The notes beneath the pieces are model-generated. The model had not been told where the DNA came from. It saw only the letters and a program-made list of their open reading frames with translations, and did not search any database. Positions 17,501 through 26,202 of a DNA stretch of 64,000 nt are shown here, piece by piece. The translations under genes were made by a program, and so were the position numbers. Origin of the DNA: Pelagibius sp037652055 (GTDB taxonomy: Bacteria; Pseudomonadota; Alphaproteobacteria; Kiloniellales; Kiloniellaceae); the NCBI RefSeq assembly GCF_037652055.1, contig NZ_JBBKAH010000003.1, positions 310,001 through 374,000 of the forward strand, read 5' to 3'. Position 1 is the stretch's first letter; each line of letters starts with the position of its first letter.

Positions 17501-17907
17501 CCGGTCTCTTCTGCCTGGGGCTCTGTGGCGTCGCTGCCGAAACTGATGCTGCCGTCCTTGGCCCGCAGCAGGCGGATGCGCGGCGCGATGACCTCGATCT
17601 GATTTGGCGCCAGGGTGCCGTCCAGGATGGCGCTGCTGCTCAGCTCGAAGGCGACCTCGGGCAGGGCGGCGATCAGCTTGCCGCCGGGGTCGCGCACGGT
17701 CACGTCCGCGGCGTGCATGACCAGGCCGCGGCTGCCCGACTCCCACACCAGGAAGGTGCCGCCGATGCCCACGGTGTTGCCGCCGGCCTCGTTGATCGCC
17801 GCCTGCAGGTAGGGGGTGAGGAAATCGGTGCGCACCGGCCCTTCGGAAAGGCGCCAGGCCGCCACGGCGACCACCAGGACCGCCGCGGCAAGGAGGCCGC
17901 CGGTCAC
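14551..17907 (-). CDS. AsmA/YhdP-like envelope protein (DUF3971 type)
   Basis: About 1118 residues from GTG 17907. The N-terminus holds one transmembrane helix (LLAAAVLVVAVAAW) followed by a huge periplasmic region of repeating beta strands. The C-terminal AsmA-like part (ATTELMRIYGASLGFTAKGQIDFDRD, NNFLSKIPLLGTLMTGG) matches YhdP-type proteins, which span the periplasm and help move phospholipids to the outer membrane. The open frame continues upstream to 18069 without ATG and encodes a basic stretch (SRRPRRRRSRTSRAIRF), so the true start may lie further up, overlapping glnE. No clear ribosome site decides this. Confidence 0.8.
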   Translation of the reverse strand: MTGGLLAAAVLVVAVAAWRLSEGPVRTDFLTPYLQAAINEAGGNTVGIGGTFLVWESGSRGLVMHAADVTVRDPGGKLIAALPEVAFELSSSAILDGTLAPNQIEVIAPRIRLLRAKDGSISFGSDATEPQAEETGAGEGPAAAAAGAKDESLVLARMVSELLAEKVPGNPLSYLDEVRIRDGQVFVRDEKLGLSWAAPAAEISLRRDVAGLAGDVNLGFAGRGDPATVDIAFLFDKTDGVVDLAAGFSDISLAKLAAAFPVLAPVGGLTARISGSVYTSLSLAGDIGHTGFDLQGFSGTLAIPGIEMEPVPVRELTMSGRYDSTESRFDLDQAHLALGTAEAPGPLFDIAGVFDHDPLTRGWQINAEATLADVHVAQLPAYWPSSLASDARPWVVENVTRGVVDKATATLQVTVPGGDFAAAQISGFGGTLQYRDVEVHYLRPLQPVQALAGTAAFDLDSLRFAVDSGHLNDLAIGPSTVDITGFTTSDSDKGIYEQLTIATQAVGPVYDALAIVDHERLNLLSKVGFSAAGSDGTVSADLGFQFPLSKDLSFDDVTLQVAAAVKDGTLKNVFKGQDMTEAQLDVKLDQGGLQLAGPVTLGGVPLTVNWQESFADAPKYRSVMEAEIPRIDDAERARFGLDIGDALQGPMKASVSMVQVPSGLTTLKVNADLAQTTVSLPEMHWRKEAGTQGSLSLTVELDNEGPLAYRDIVMQAGDLALRGSAMPGAGGEGLGEIALEHVSFGRSNLQDVAVTLNDAGIVVSIGQGTLDAEPFLSGDDNEAVASGDEQETVAETVGGENADVPEPRSFEPLEVLAPNLRLLYFGEEQRLEQVNLELRRGRAGWETIRLSGSIPEQYWSPRREAAAAEKLSPVSAAAGAAQPIAAELTRRYLQLSFAPDASGSGQRLLAQSDDLGALLRATNITDTVVGGRIQVTGRSDGPTPTHPIIAKVEARDFVMVKAPVMAKLLTVASFTGVLDLLRGEGIPFQGMDGEFVLDDGVATTELMRIYGASLGFTAKGQIDFDRDAIDLQGVVVPAYSINNFLSKIPLLGTLMTGGEGEGLFAVVYNVNGPVDDPAVSVNPLSALTPGFLRNIFTAGQPGDEPAAALPERRERIDK

Positions 17908-18055
17908 CTCGATCCCGAAACGGATCGCCCGGCTCGTGCGCGAACGGCGCCGCCGCGGGCGCCTGGATGCCTCATCGCCGGGCGCGGTACCGCCAGCCGG
18001 CGCTTGACCGGCCGGCGCGCCTTCAGCAGTGTGGTCCGGAACCGAGCGGCGTGCG

Positions 18056-21000
18056 ATGACTAAATTCCCTTACTTACCAGAGACTTCGGCCCTTCCGGGC
18101 GCCTTCGACCCGTCCCGGGCCGAGCCCTGGATGGAGCGCTGGTGTGCCGCCGCGGCGGCGGCCCCTGATCCGGCCATAGCGGAACTTACCGCCGATCTGA
18201 CGCAAGATCCGGCAGGACAGCGGCTTCTGCAGGCGATTTTCGCCAATTCGCCCTTCCTGAGCCACTGTTTGATTGCCGATATCGGACTTCTCCATGACGT
18301 TTTAAAGCAGGGACCCGACGAGGTTCTAGAAAAAGTCCACGACGAGCTGAAAAACCGGGCTGCCGGGCTGACCGTTCAAGCGGATTTGATGAAAAGCCTG
18401 CGGGTCGCCCGCCGCCGCGCCGCCTTCGCCATCGGCTTTGCGGACATCTGCGGCCTGTGGGACGTCGTCGCGGTGACCCGCGCCCTCTCCGACTTCGCCG
18501 ACGCAGCGGTCGATGCCGCCCTGGCTTCGACGCTGCGCCAGGTCGCCGCGCGCGATGAACTGGGCCTTGCCGATCCGCAGACCCCGACCCGGGACTGCGG
18601 CATCGCCATCCTGGGCATGGGCAAGCTGGGGGCGCACGAACTCAACTATTCCTCCGACATCGACCTCATCGTGCTCTTCGATCCGGACAAGGTCGACTAC
18701 CGCCATTCGCGCGGCGTGCAGGCCGGCATGGTGCGGCTCACCCGCGACCTCATGCGCTGCCTCGACGACCGCACCGGCGACGGCTACGTGTTCCGCACCG
18801 ACCTGCGCCTGCGCCCCGACCCCGGGGCCATGCCGCTGGCCATCTCGATCAATTCGGCGCTGACCTACTACGAGAGCCTGGGCCAGAACTGGGAGCGCGC
18901 GGCGATGATCAAGGCGCGGCCGATCGCCGGCGACCTGGCGTTCGGCCAGGCCTTCCTGCACGAACTGCGACCCTTCATCTGGCGCAAGCACCTCGACTTC
19001 TGGGCCATCCAGGACGTCCATTCGATCAAGCGCCAGATCAACGCCCACAAGGGCGGCTCGGTGGTCGCCATCAACGGCCACAACGTGAAGCTGGGGCGCG
19101 GCGGCATCCGCGAGATCGAGTTCTTCGCGCAGACGCAGCAGCTCATCTGGGGCGGCCGCGACCCCTCGCTGCGCACGCCGCGCACGAAGGAGGCCCTGGC
19201 CGCGCTGGCAGAGACCGGCCACATCACGCCCAAGGTCGCCGAGGAACTGACCACCGCATACTTCTTCCTGCGCCGCGTCGAGCACCGGCTGCAGATGATC
19301 GACGACCAGCAGACCCACAAGCTGCCCGATGACGACGAGGGCGTCGACGCCCTCGCCGTCTTCCTCGGCTACGACGATCCGGCCGAATTCCGTGCCGAGT
19401 TGCTGCGTCACCTGCGCACCGTGGAGGACCACTACGCCCACCTCTTCGAGGAGTCGCCCAGCCTCTCCAGCTCGGGCAACCTGGTCTTCACCGGCGGCGA
19501 GCCCGATCCAGAGACCCTGGCGACGCTGTCCGGGCTCGGCTTCCGCGACAGCGAGATGGTCTGGCAGGTTGTCAGCGGCTGGCACCACGGGCGCTACCGG
19601 GCGCTGCGCTCGACGCGCAGCCGCGAACTGCTCACCGAACTGGTGCCGCTGCTGCTGCAGAACTTCGGCAGGACCCAGGACCCCCACCGCGCGCTGCTGA
19701 AGTTCGATGCCTTCGTGTCCGGCCTGCCGGCCGGCGTGCAGCTGTTCTCCATGCTCTACAACAATCCCAACCTGCTGGAGCTGATGGCGGAGATCATGGG
19801 CAGCGCGCCGATGCTGGCCGACCGCCTGGACCGCAAGCCGCACCTGCTGGAAGCGGTGCTGTCGCCCGACTTCTTCGATCCCATCCCGCCCGCCGAGGTG
19901 CTGGAGGAAGAACTGAAGACGGCGCTGGTCGATGCGCAGAACCTGGAGGACGTGCTCGACATGACGCGGCGCTGGGCCAACGACCGGCGCTTTCAGGTCG
20001 GCGTCCACATCCTGCGCCACAAGAGCGACGTCGACGACAGCGGCAGGGCCTTGAGCGACATCGCCGAGGTGGCGCTGCGCGGACTCGTCCAGCCGGTCAT
20101 CGACGACCTCGCGCGCAGCCATGGCCACCTCGCCGGCTCCGGCCTCGCGATCGTCGCCCTCGGCAAGCTCGGCAGCCGCGAGATGACGGTCTCCTCCGAC
20201 CTCGACCTCGTGTTCATCTACGATTTGCCCGCCGAGGGCGCCGCGGACGTGGTGTCCGACGGCGCCAAGCCGCTGGAGCCGCAGCGCTACTACGCGCGCC
20301 TGGCACAGCGCCTCATCAACGCGCTCTCCGCCCAGACTCCCGAAGGCACGCTTTACGAGATCGACATGCGCCTGCGGCCCTCCGGCAACGCCGGGCCGAT
20401 CGCCACCTCGCTGGCCGCCTTCAAGCGCTACTACCAGGAGGACGCCTGGACCTGGGAGCACCTGGCGCTGACCCGCGCGCGTTGCATCGGCGGCCCGCCG
20501 GAGATTCGGGCGGGCGTCGAGGAGCAACTGCTGGCGATCCGCAGCGCGCCGCGCGACCCCGACCGCCTGCTGGCCGAGGTCGCCGACATGCGACGGCGCA
20601 TCGCGCGGGAGCATCCGGCAGCGACCATCTGGAGCGTGAAGTACGCCGAGGGCGGCCTTATCGATCTCGACTTCCTGGCCCAGTACCTGCAGCTGCGCCA
20701 TGCCGCCGCCAACCCGGCGGTCCTGGCCATCTCCACCCAGCAGGCCTTCGCCAACCTGGCGACAGGGGGCATCCTGGAGGCCGGACTGGCGGAAAGGCTG
20801 GTCGAAGCGACCCGCTTCCTGCGCCAGGTTCAGGAGGCCTTGCGCCTCACCGTCGGTCCGGCCTTCGATGCCGACGCCCTCTCCCCGACGCTGCAGGCGG
20901 CCTTGGCCGCCAGCATCGGCGTCGAGGACTTCGCCACCCTGCGCAGGCAGCTGGAGGAGACGCTGACCTGGGTGCACGGCATCTATGTCGAATGGGTCGA

Positions 21001-21067
21001 CGCCCCCGCGCCCGCCGTGGGCGAGACGCCGGCCAGGGGCATCCTGCCGCTGGCCAAGGGCGCTTGA
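18056..21067 (+). CDS. glnE: Bifunctional glutamine synthetase adenylyltransferase/deadenylase
   Basis: About 1003 residues from ATG 18056; an in-frame GTG at 18029 is the alternative. Two nucleotidyltransferase domains are evident: LGMGKLGAHELNYSSDIDLIVLFD in the N-half (deadenylylase) and VALGKLGSREMTVSSDLDLVFIYD in the C-half (adenylylase). Each carries the G-S/x10-DxD metal site. The helical C-terminal parts RVEHRLQMIDDQQTHKLP and VKYAEGGLIDLDF are typical. It adjusts glutamine synthetase activity to nitrogen status with PII. Its 5' end lies head to head with the AsmA-like gene. Confidence 0.95.
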   Translation: MTKFPYLPETSALPGAFDPSRAEPWMERWCAAAAAAPDPAIAELTADLTQDPAGQRLLQAIFANSPFLSHCLIADIGLLHDVLKQGPDEVLEKVHDELKNRAAGLTVQADLMKSLRVARRRAAFAIGFADICGLWDVVAVTRALSDFADAAVDAALASTLRQVAARDELGLADPQTPTRDCGIAILGMGKLGAHELNYSSDIDLIVLFDPDKVDYRHSRGVQAGMVRLTRDLMRCLDDRTGDGYVFRTDLRLRPDPGAMPLAISINSALTYYESLGQNWERAAMIKARPIAGDLAFGQAFLHELRPFIWRKHLDFWAIQDVHSIKRQINAHKGGSVVAINGHNVKLGRGGIREIEFFAQTQQLIWGGRDPSLRTPRTKEALAALAETGHITPKVAEELTTAYFFLRRVEHRLQMIDDQQTHKLPDDDEGVDALAVFLGYDDPAEFRAELLRHLRTVEDHYAHLFEESPSLSSSGNLVFTGGEPDPETLATLSGLGFRDSEMVWQVVSGWHHGRYRALRSTRSRELLTELVPLLLQNFGRTQDPHRALLKFDAFVSGLPAGVQLFSMLYNNPNLLELMAEIMGSAPMLADRLDRKPHLLEAVLSPDFFDPIPPAEVLEEELKTALVDAQNLEDVLDMTRRWANDRRFQVGVHILRHKSDVDDSGRALSDIAEVALRGLVQPVIDDLARSHGHLAGSGLAIVALGKLGSREMTVSSDLDLVFIYDLPAEGAADVVSDGAKPLEPQRYYARLAQRLINALSAQTPEGTLYEIDMRLRPSGNAGPIATSLAAFKRYYQEDAWTWEHLALTRARCIGGPPEIRAGVEEQLLAIRSAPRDPDRLLAEVADMRRRIAREHPAATIWSVKYAEGGLIDLDFLAQYLQLRHAAANPAVLAISTQQAFANLATGGILEAGLAERLVEATRFLRQVQEALRLTVGPAFDADALSPTLQAALAASIGVEDFATLRRQLEETLTWVHGIYVEWVDAPAPAVGETPARGILPLAKGA

Positions 21068-21135
21068 TCTCGACGCCTGCGGCGCGATGCCCTAAAAGCA
21101 TCGTCCAGCTGACACCGTAGAACAAGAGGACGGAG

Positions 21136-21597
21136 ATGGTTGAAATCGGAAAGAAGGCGCCGGCCTTCAAGCTGCCGACCGACGGCGGCGGCACCGTCGC
21201 CCTGAAGGATCTCAAGGGCCAGAAAGTCGTGCTCTACTTCTATCCCAAGGACGACACGCCGGGCTGCACCACCGAGGCCTGCGGCTTCCGCGACGCCTTT
21301 CCCGACTTCACCAAGGTCGACGCCGTCATCATCGGCGTCTCCAAGGACAGCGTCGCGCGCCACGACAAGTTCAAGGGCAAGTACGAGCTGCCCTTCACCC
21401 TCGCCTCCGACGAAGACGGCACGGTCTGCGAGGCCTACGGCACCTGGATCGAAAAGTCGATGTACGGGCGCAAGTACATGGGCATCGACCGCGCCACCTT
21501 CCTGATCGACGAGAACGGCGTGCTGCGCGGCGAATGGCGCAAGGTGAAGGTGAAGGGGCACGTCGACGAGGTGCTCGCCGCGGCCAAGGCGCTGTGA
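21136..21597 (+). CDS. bcp: Thioredoxin-dependent peroxiredoxin, BCP/PrxQ type
   Basis: 153 residues. The active site is YFYPKDDTPGCTTEACGFRD, giving the peroxidatic Cys in PGCT and a candidate resolving Cys five residues later, the 2-Cys PrxQ arrangement. Further marks are GVSKDSVARHDKF and the terminal RATFLIDENGVLRGEWRKVKVKGH. It reduces peroxides in the cytoplasm. It lies 68 bases after glnE and 4 bases before the DUF455 gene, so these may be co-transcribed. Confidence 0.95.
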   Translation: MVEIGKKAPAFKLPTDGGGTVALKDLKGQKVVLYFYPKDDTPGCTTEACGFRDAFPDFTKVDAVIIGVSKDSVARHDKFKGKYELPFTLASDEDGTVCEAYGTWIEKSMYGRKYMGIDRATFLIDENGVLRGEWRKVKVKGHVDEVLAAAKAL

Positions 21598-21601
21598 TTT
21601 C

Positions 21602-22399
21602 GTGAACACCCTGGCGCAGGCGGCCGTCGCCATTCTGGAGACCGCCGACCCGGCGGCCAAGGCGACGCTGGCGCGTGAGGTTGCGGCGGCCTGGCGCGGC
21701 GGCGACCTCGCCGAGGTCGGCACGGCAACGCCGCCGGCGCGCCCGGCGCGGCCCGCGCGCCCGGAGCTGAAGCGCGCCACCGAGGTTCCCAAGCGCAAGA
21801 TCACCCGCGGCACCGCCGGGCGCGGCGCCCTGCTGCACGCCCTCGCGCATATCGAACTGAACGCCGTCGACCTCGCCGCCGACATCCTTGCCCGCTTCAC
21901 CGCGGAGGACCTGCCGCGCGCCTTCTACGACGACTGGCTCACGGTCGCCGACGAGGAGGGCAAGCACTACCTGCTGCTGGCCGACCGCCTCGCCGCCCTG
22001 GGATTTGCCTATGGCGACCTGCCGGCGCACGACGGCCTGTGGCAGGCTGCCGAAGAGACCGCGCACGATCTCCTGGCGCGCCTCGCCGTGGTGCCCCTGG
22101 TTCTGGAGGCGCGCGGCCTCGATGTGACGCCGGCGATGATCGGCAAGCTGCAGAAAGTCGAGGACCTGGAGAGCGCCGCCGCCCTCAAGGTAATCTACGA
22201 CGAGGAAATCGGTCACGTCGCCATCGGCAAGCGCTGGTTCGATCACCTCTGTGCGCGCCGCGGCCTTGATACGACGCAGACGTGGCAAGCCCTGGTGCGC
22301 CGCCACTTCCGCGGCCAGCTGAAGCCGCCCTTCAACGAAGCCGCCCGCGAAGCGGCCGGCCTGCCGGCAGACTTCTACGCCGCGCTGGCGATGGAGTGA
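21602..22399 (+). CDS. DUF455 ferritin-like protein
   Basis: 265 residues from GTG 21602. After a proline-rich linker (PPARPARPARPE) the ferritin-like helical bundle starts at LLHALAHIELNAVDLAADI. The carboxylate/histidine motifs are visible: AHIELNA, EEGKHYLLLADRL and YDEEIGHVAIGKRWF. Together they can form a di-iron site (E..H..E..H pattern). The family (COG2833) is conserved in proteobacteria but its reaction is not established. It starts 4 bases after the peroxiredoxin gene, which fits an oxidative-stress link. Confidence 0.85.
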   Translation: MNTLAQAAVAILETADPAAKATLAREVAAAWRGGDLAEVGTATPPARPARPARPELKRATEVPKRKITRGTAGRGALLHALAHIELNAVDLAADILARFTAEDLPRAFYDDWLTVADEEGKHYLLLADRLAALGFAYGDLPAHDGLWQAAEETAHDLLARLAVVPLVLEARGLDVTPAMIGKLQKVEDLESAAALKVIYDEEIGHVAIGKRWFDHLCARRGLDTTQTWQALVRRHFRGQLKPPFNEAAREAAGLPADFYAALAME

Positions 22400-22411
22400 G
22401 CAGGAAACACA

Positions 22412-22447
22412 GCTGTCGTCCCCGGGAACAAGGCCCGGGACGACAGC
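22412..22447. repeat. GTCGTCCCGGG-type palindrome
   Basis: GCTGTCGTCCCCGGG (22412-22426), a 7-base loop, then CCCGGGACGACAGC (22434-22447). The arms pair fully except for one extra C. No T-tract follows. The arm core GTCGTCCC.GGG also occurs in the inverted repeat at 14336-14496. It lies just after the DUF455 stop and could act as a 3' stabiliser or mark a repeat family. Confidence 0.75.
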
Positions 22448-22542
22448 GGCTTCCTCGGAGGCAAATCAACAATCCATCATGGCACCCCTGCCGCTTCGGC
22501 GTTTGACCCCGCGGTTGGCAGCCGCTACAGGCTGAACCCACG

Positions 22543-23487
22543 ATGACGGCAGAAGACAGCACCCGCGACCCGGCGCGGCAGACGACGACCTGGTTCGGCC
22601 TCAGCGAGCGTCGGCTTGCCCTGATCCTGCTGTTCGTCGCCCCGGCGCTCTTTGCCTCCAACATGCTGACGGCGCGCGCCACCCACGACTTCTTCCCACC
22701 GGTGGCGCTCGCCTTCTGGCGCTGGAGCGCCACCTTCGTGCTGCTGCTGCCGTTCACCGCCGGCACCCTGTGGCGCTACCGCGCCGCCATCGTTGCGGAA
22801 TGGCGCGACGTCCTGGTGCTGGGGGCGCTGGGCATGGGGGTCTGCGGCGCCTTCGTCTACATCGGCGCCGACACCACCTCGGCCACCAACATCGGGCTCA
22901 TCTACGCCGCCTCGCCGATTCTCATCGTCGTGCTCGCCCGCGTGTTCTACGGCGAAGCCCTGGGCCTGCTGCAGGGCGCCGGCATCCTGCTGTCGCTCGC
23001 GGGTGTGGTGGCGATCGTCTGCCGCGGCGAGCTGGCGGTGCTGCTCTCGCTCAGCTTCGCGCCCGGCGATCTCTGGATCGTCGCGGCGATGGCGGGCTGG
23101 GCCTTCTACGCCGTGCTGCTGCGCCACCGGCCCTCGGCCCTGCCGATGATGGCGCGCTTCGCTGCCATCGCCGGCGGGGGCATCCTGATCCTGCTGCCCT
23201 TCACCGTGGCCGAGGGTCTTTCCGGCGCGCTGCCGCTGTGGGACGCCCGCTCCTTCGCCACCGTCGGCTTCCTCGCCGTCGTCGCCTCCTTCGGCGCCTA
23301 CCAGGTCTATGCCCTGGTGCAGCGCATCCTCGGCGCGGGCCCGACCAGCCTGCTGATGTACCTGATCCCCGTCTACAACGGCGTGCTGGCCTACCTGCTG
23401 CTGGGCGAGGAACTGCACAGCTATCACCTGCTGGGGGCCGCTCTGGTGCTGCCGGGCATCTTCCTGGCGACGCGCAAAGCCGCCTGA
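22543..23487 (+). CDS. DMT-superfamily (EamA) transporter
   Basis: A 314-residue inner-membrane protein with about ten hydrophobic segments arranged as two EamA repeats. Marks are PPVALAFWRWSATFVLLLPF in the first repeat, TSATNIGLIYAASPILIVVLAR at its end, and GPTSLLMYLIPVYNGVLAYLLLGE in the second. It is probably an exporter or permease for small metabolites; the substrate cannot be read. It starts 143 bases after the DUF455 gene and converges on the AMP-ligase gene. Confidence 0.9.
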   Translation: MTAEDSTRDPARQTTTWFGLSERRLALILLFVAPALFASNMLTARATHDFFPPVALAFWRWSATFVLLLPFTAGTLWRYRAAIVAEWRDVLVLGALGMGVCGAFVYIGADTTSATNIGLIYAASPILIVVLARVFYGEALGLLQGAGILLSLAGVVAIVCRGELAVLLSLSFAPGDLWIVAAMAGWAFYAVLLRHRPSALPMMARFAAIAGGGILILLPFTVAEGLSGALPLWDARSFATVGFLAVVASFGAYQVYALVQRILGAGPTSLLMYLIPVYNGVLAYLLLGEELHSYHLLGAALVLPGIFLATRKAA

Positions 23488-23502
23488 GGCGCTCTAGCCG
23501 AG

Positions 23503-24879
23503 CTAGGCTTCGACTTCGGAGATGAACGCCTCGAACTTGCCCGCACCGCGTTTGGGAAGCGCGTCCAGGTAGGTCAGCTTCACCTCGAAGATGTCGCCGA
23601 AGATCTTCGCGACGAGGGCCTTCTCGGCGGCCTCCTCCTGCGGCGTCAGCGGCTGCGACACCACCATCAGCTTCTCGATCAGGGCGACGCTGCGCTGGAT
23701 ATACTGGTATTCGCGCACCTTGGTGCCGAGGCCGCGAAAGTCCGCCTGCGCGCCCGGGTCGGGAAACCCCGATCGGCCGTCCGGCAGGATCAGCCGGTTG
23801 CGTTTGCGCCCCGGCACGCGCGTCACCACCGGCAGGCCGCGCCCGCAGGCGCAGGCGCCGCCAGCCTCGGCGTAGTCGCCCAGCTCGTAGCGGATCAGCG
23901 GCGTCGCGAAGTTATGCAGGCTGGTGACCAGCACGCGGCCGACCTCGCCGGGCTGGCAGGCGCGCCCCGCCTCGTCGACGATCTCCAGCAGGACGCTTTC
24001 CGACTGCACGTGGTAGACGTCGTGTTGCGGGCACTGGATGGCGAGATAGCCGGCTTCCTCGCAGCTGTAGGAGTCCTTCAGCGGCACGCCCCAGGCCTCG
24101 TCCACGATCCTGCGGACCTTGCCCGTCACCGTCTCGCCGACCGTCATCACCTGTTTCAGGTTGGAGAGCGCGATGCCGTGCGCCAGGCAGTAGCTGGCGA
24201 GCGCGGCGAGGTTCGACGGGAAGGAGATGAGGTAGTCCGGGGTCTCCCGCTGCAGCCAGGCGACCTGCTCGCGCGGCTCGCTGCCGATGTTGAGCAGCAC
24301 CGCCGGCCCGGTCGGGTAGATCGAGCCCGAGGCGGGCCCCCAACTCTCGCTGCGGACGCCGGCCGGCGGCATCGCCGCTCCCTGGCGCACCCAGCGGATC
24401 GCCGCCAGCTTGCGGCTGAAATCGCGTTCCTGCCAGAGGTGCTCGCGCATCACGCAGGCGCGCCAGAAGATGCCGGTGACTTCGGTTCCGAAGAGGCGCA
24501 GCGGACGGCCGGTGGAGCCGGAAGTCTCGATCGCATGGCGCTTGCCGTGCGACTGCGGCAGCGCCGTGGTGTTCATCGCATCGCCTGCGCCCTGCAGCTC
24601 GGTGCGCTGCAGGACCGGCAGGCGCGCGAGGGTCTCGCGCGTCACCGGGGCCTGCGGATCGACGCCGGCGGCAGCGAAGCGCTGCTGATAGAACGGCACC
24701 GTCGCCGCGGCATGCTGGAACAGCAGGCGCAGCTGGCGGGCCTGGTGGAAGAACAGCTCGTCGGGCGTCAGCCACTGGGTCTGGTCGAACTGGTAGAGCA
24801 GCGACATCATCAGCGAGGCCATGCGCCCCGGGAAGGCCGGATTGACGATGCCGCTGACCCCCGAACGTGGAATGCGCAA
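23503..24879 (-). CDS. Phenylacetate-CoA-ligase-like AMP-binding enzyme
   Basis: 458 residues from TTG 24879, which has GGGGGA 6 bases upstream; ATG 24822 is an alternative. The ANL-superfamily phosphate loop is ETSGSTGRPLRLFGTE. DSYSCEEAGYLAIQCP resembles the adenine-binding motif of PaaK relatives. A cysteine-bearing region, CACGRGLPVVTRVPGRKRNRL, matches the domain linker where PaaK-like proteins carry GRxxD-type motifs. The N-terminus (LYQFDQTQWL...LRLLFQHAAATVPFYQQRF) is typical of this group. It should activate a carboxylate by adenylation; substrate unknown and no aromatic-degradation genes are nearby. Confidence 0.82.
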   Translation of the reverse strand: MRIPRSGVSGIVNPAFPGRMASLMMSLLYQFDQTQWLTPDELFFHQARQLRLLFQHAAATVPFYQQRFAAAGVDPQAPVTRETLARLPVLQRTELQGAGDAMNTTALPQSHGKRHAIETSGSTGRPLRLFGTEVTGIFWRACVMREHLWQERDFSRKLAAIRWVRQGAAMPPAGVRSESWGPASGSIYPTGPAVLLNIGSEPREQVAWLQRETPDYLISFPSNLAALASYCLAHGIALSNLKQVMTVGETVTGKVRRIVDEAWGVPLKDSYSCEEAGYLAIQCPQHDVYHVQSESVLLEIVDEAGRACQPGEVGRVLVTSLHNFATPLIRYELGDYAEAGGACACGRGLPVVTRVPGRKRNRLILPDGRSGFPDPGAQADFRGLGTKVREYQYIQRSVALIEKLMVVSQPLTPQEEAAEKALVAKIFGDIFEVKLTYLDALPKRGAGKFEAFISEVEA

Positions 24880-24936
24880 GTCTCAGTCCCCCATGCCGGT
24901 TCAGCGCCGCGTTACCGCTCCGGCAGCCCCTCTCCT

Positions 24937-26062
24937 CTAGGCGTCGGCGCCCGAGCCGCTGCCCCCATCCAGCCGCGAGGCCAGCGAGGCCTCGAGGAAA
25001 TCGTCGATGTCGCCGTCCAGCACGCCCTGGGCATTGCCCTTTTCCACCGCCGTGCGCAGGTCCTTGACCATCTGGTAGGGCTGCAGCACGTAGGAGCGGA
25101 TCTGGTGGCCCCACCCGATGTCGGTCTTGGAGTCCGCCTCGGCCTGCGCCGCTTCCTCGCGCTTCTGCAGCTCGTGCTCGTAGAGGCGCGCGCGCAGCAT
25201 GTTCCACGCCTGGGCGCGGTTCTTGTGCTGCGATCGGTCGCTCTGGCACTGCACCACGATGCCGGTCGGCATATGGGTGATGCGGATCGCGGAATCGGTC
25301 TTGTTGATATGCTGGCCGCCGGCACCGGAGGCGCGGTAGGTGTCGATGCGCACGTCCTTGTCCAGCACCTCGATCTCGATGGTGTCGTCGACCACCGGAT
25401 AGACCCAGACCGAGGCAAAGGAGGTGTGGCGGCGCGCCTGGGAGTCGAAGGGCGAGATGCGCACCAGGCGGTGGACGCCCGACTCGGTCTTCAGCCAGCC
25501 GTAGGCGTTCGGCCCGATCACCTTCACCGAGGCCGACTTGATGCCGGCTTCCTCGCCCGCGCTCTCTTCCAGCCATTCCACCTTGTAGCCGTGCTGCTCG
25601 GCCCAGCGCACGTACATGCGCAGCAGCATCTGCGCCCAGTCCTGCGCCTCGGTGCCGCCGGCGCCGGCGTTCACTTCCAGGTAGGCGTCGTTGCCGTCGG
25701 CCTCGCCGGACAGCAGGCTTTCCAGCTGGCGCTTGGCGACGCGCGCCTGAAGGGCGTCGAGCTGGCTCTGCGCCTCGTCGATGCTGGCCTCGTCATCCTC
25801 GGCCTCGCCGAGCTCGGCCAGCGTCAGGGCGTCCTCCAGCTCGTGCTCGATGCCGTGGTACTCCTTCAGCGAATGCTCCAGATGGGTGCGCTCGCGCATC
25901 ACCTTCTGGGCCCGCTCGGTATCGTTCCACAGGTCGGGATTCTCGGCTTCGGCGTTCAGCTCGTCGAGACGCAGGGTGGCGGCATCGACGTCAAAGATGC
26001 CTCCTCAGCAGGGTCAACGACTGACGAATCTCGTCGGCCACCGCTTGAATTTCGGCGCGCAT
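24937..26062 (-). CDS. prfB: Peptide chain release factor 2, with programmed +1 frameshift
   Basis: The gene starts at ATG 26062 and reads 23 codons to an in-frame TGA (25993-25991). Skipping one T at 25993 (+1) joins the long frame that ends at 24937, giving 374 residues, the normal RF2 length. SPF (VRISPFDSQARRH) recognises UGA/UAA, and GGQ lies in GAGGQHINKTDSAIRI. The frameshift site has the classic layout: AGGAGG (26005-26000), CAT, then CTT TGA C. RF2 thus limits its own synthesis by terminating at this UGA. Annotation from ATG 25902 would lose the N-terminus. Confidence 0.95.
25990..26005 (-). promoter_or_regulatory. prfB programmed frameshift signal
   Basis: On the minus strand AGGAGG is followed by CAT and the slippery CTT-TGA-C. 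The Shine-Dalgarno-like element is three bases from CTT, the known spacing that promotes +1 slippage, and TGAC is the poor termination context found in most bacterial prfB genes. Confidence 0.93.
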
Positions 26063-26202
26063 GGGCACTCCTTGGGACAAAGACTGAGGCGCGCACCCGC
26101 GTTAGGCGAAGGCGGCCGGTTGCTGCAGGCTTTTGTATCGGATTTGGGGGGCAGCCGTACAGAGCTAGAAACGCCGGGCCGCCGCCGGCCGCGCGGGAGC
26201 GG

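Noticed and set aside
15538..18063. An 841-codon open frame on the plus strand.
   Set aside because: Antisense to the AsmA-like gene and lacking any domain pattern.
24937..25902. prfB starting at 25902 without a frameshift.
   Set aside because: This loses the conserved N-terminus; the upstream frame with TGA and slip site gives the full family length.
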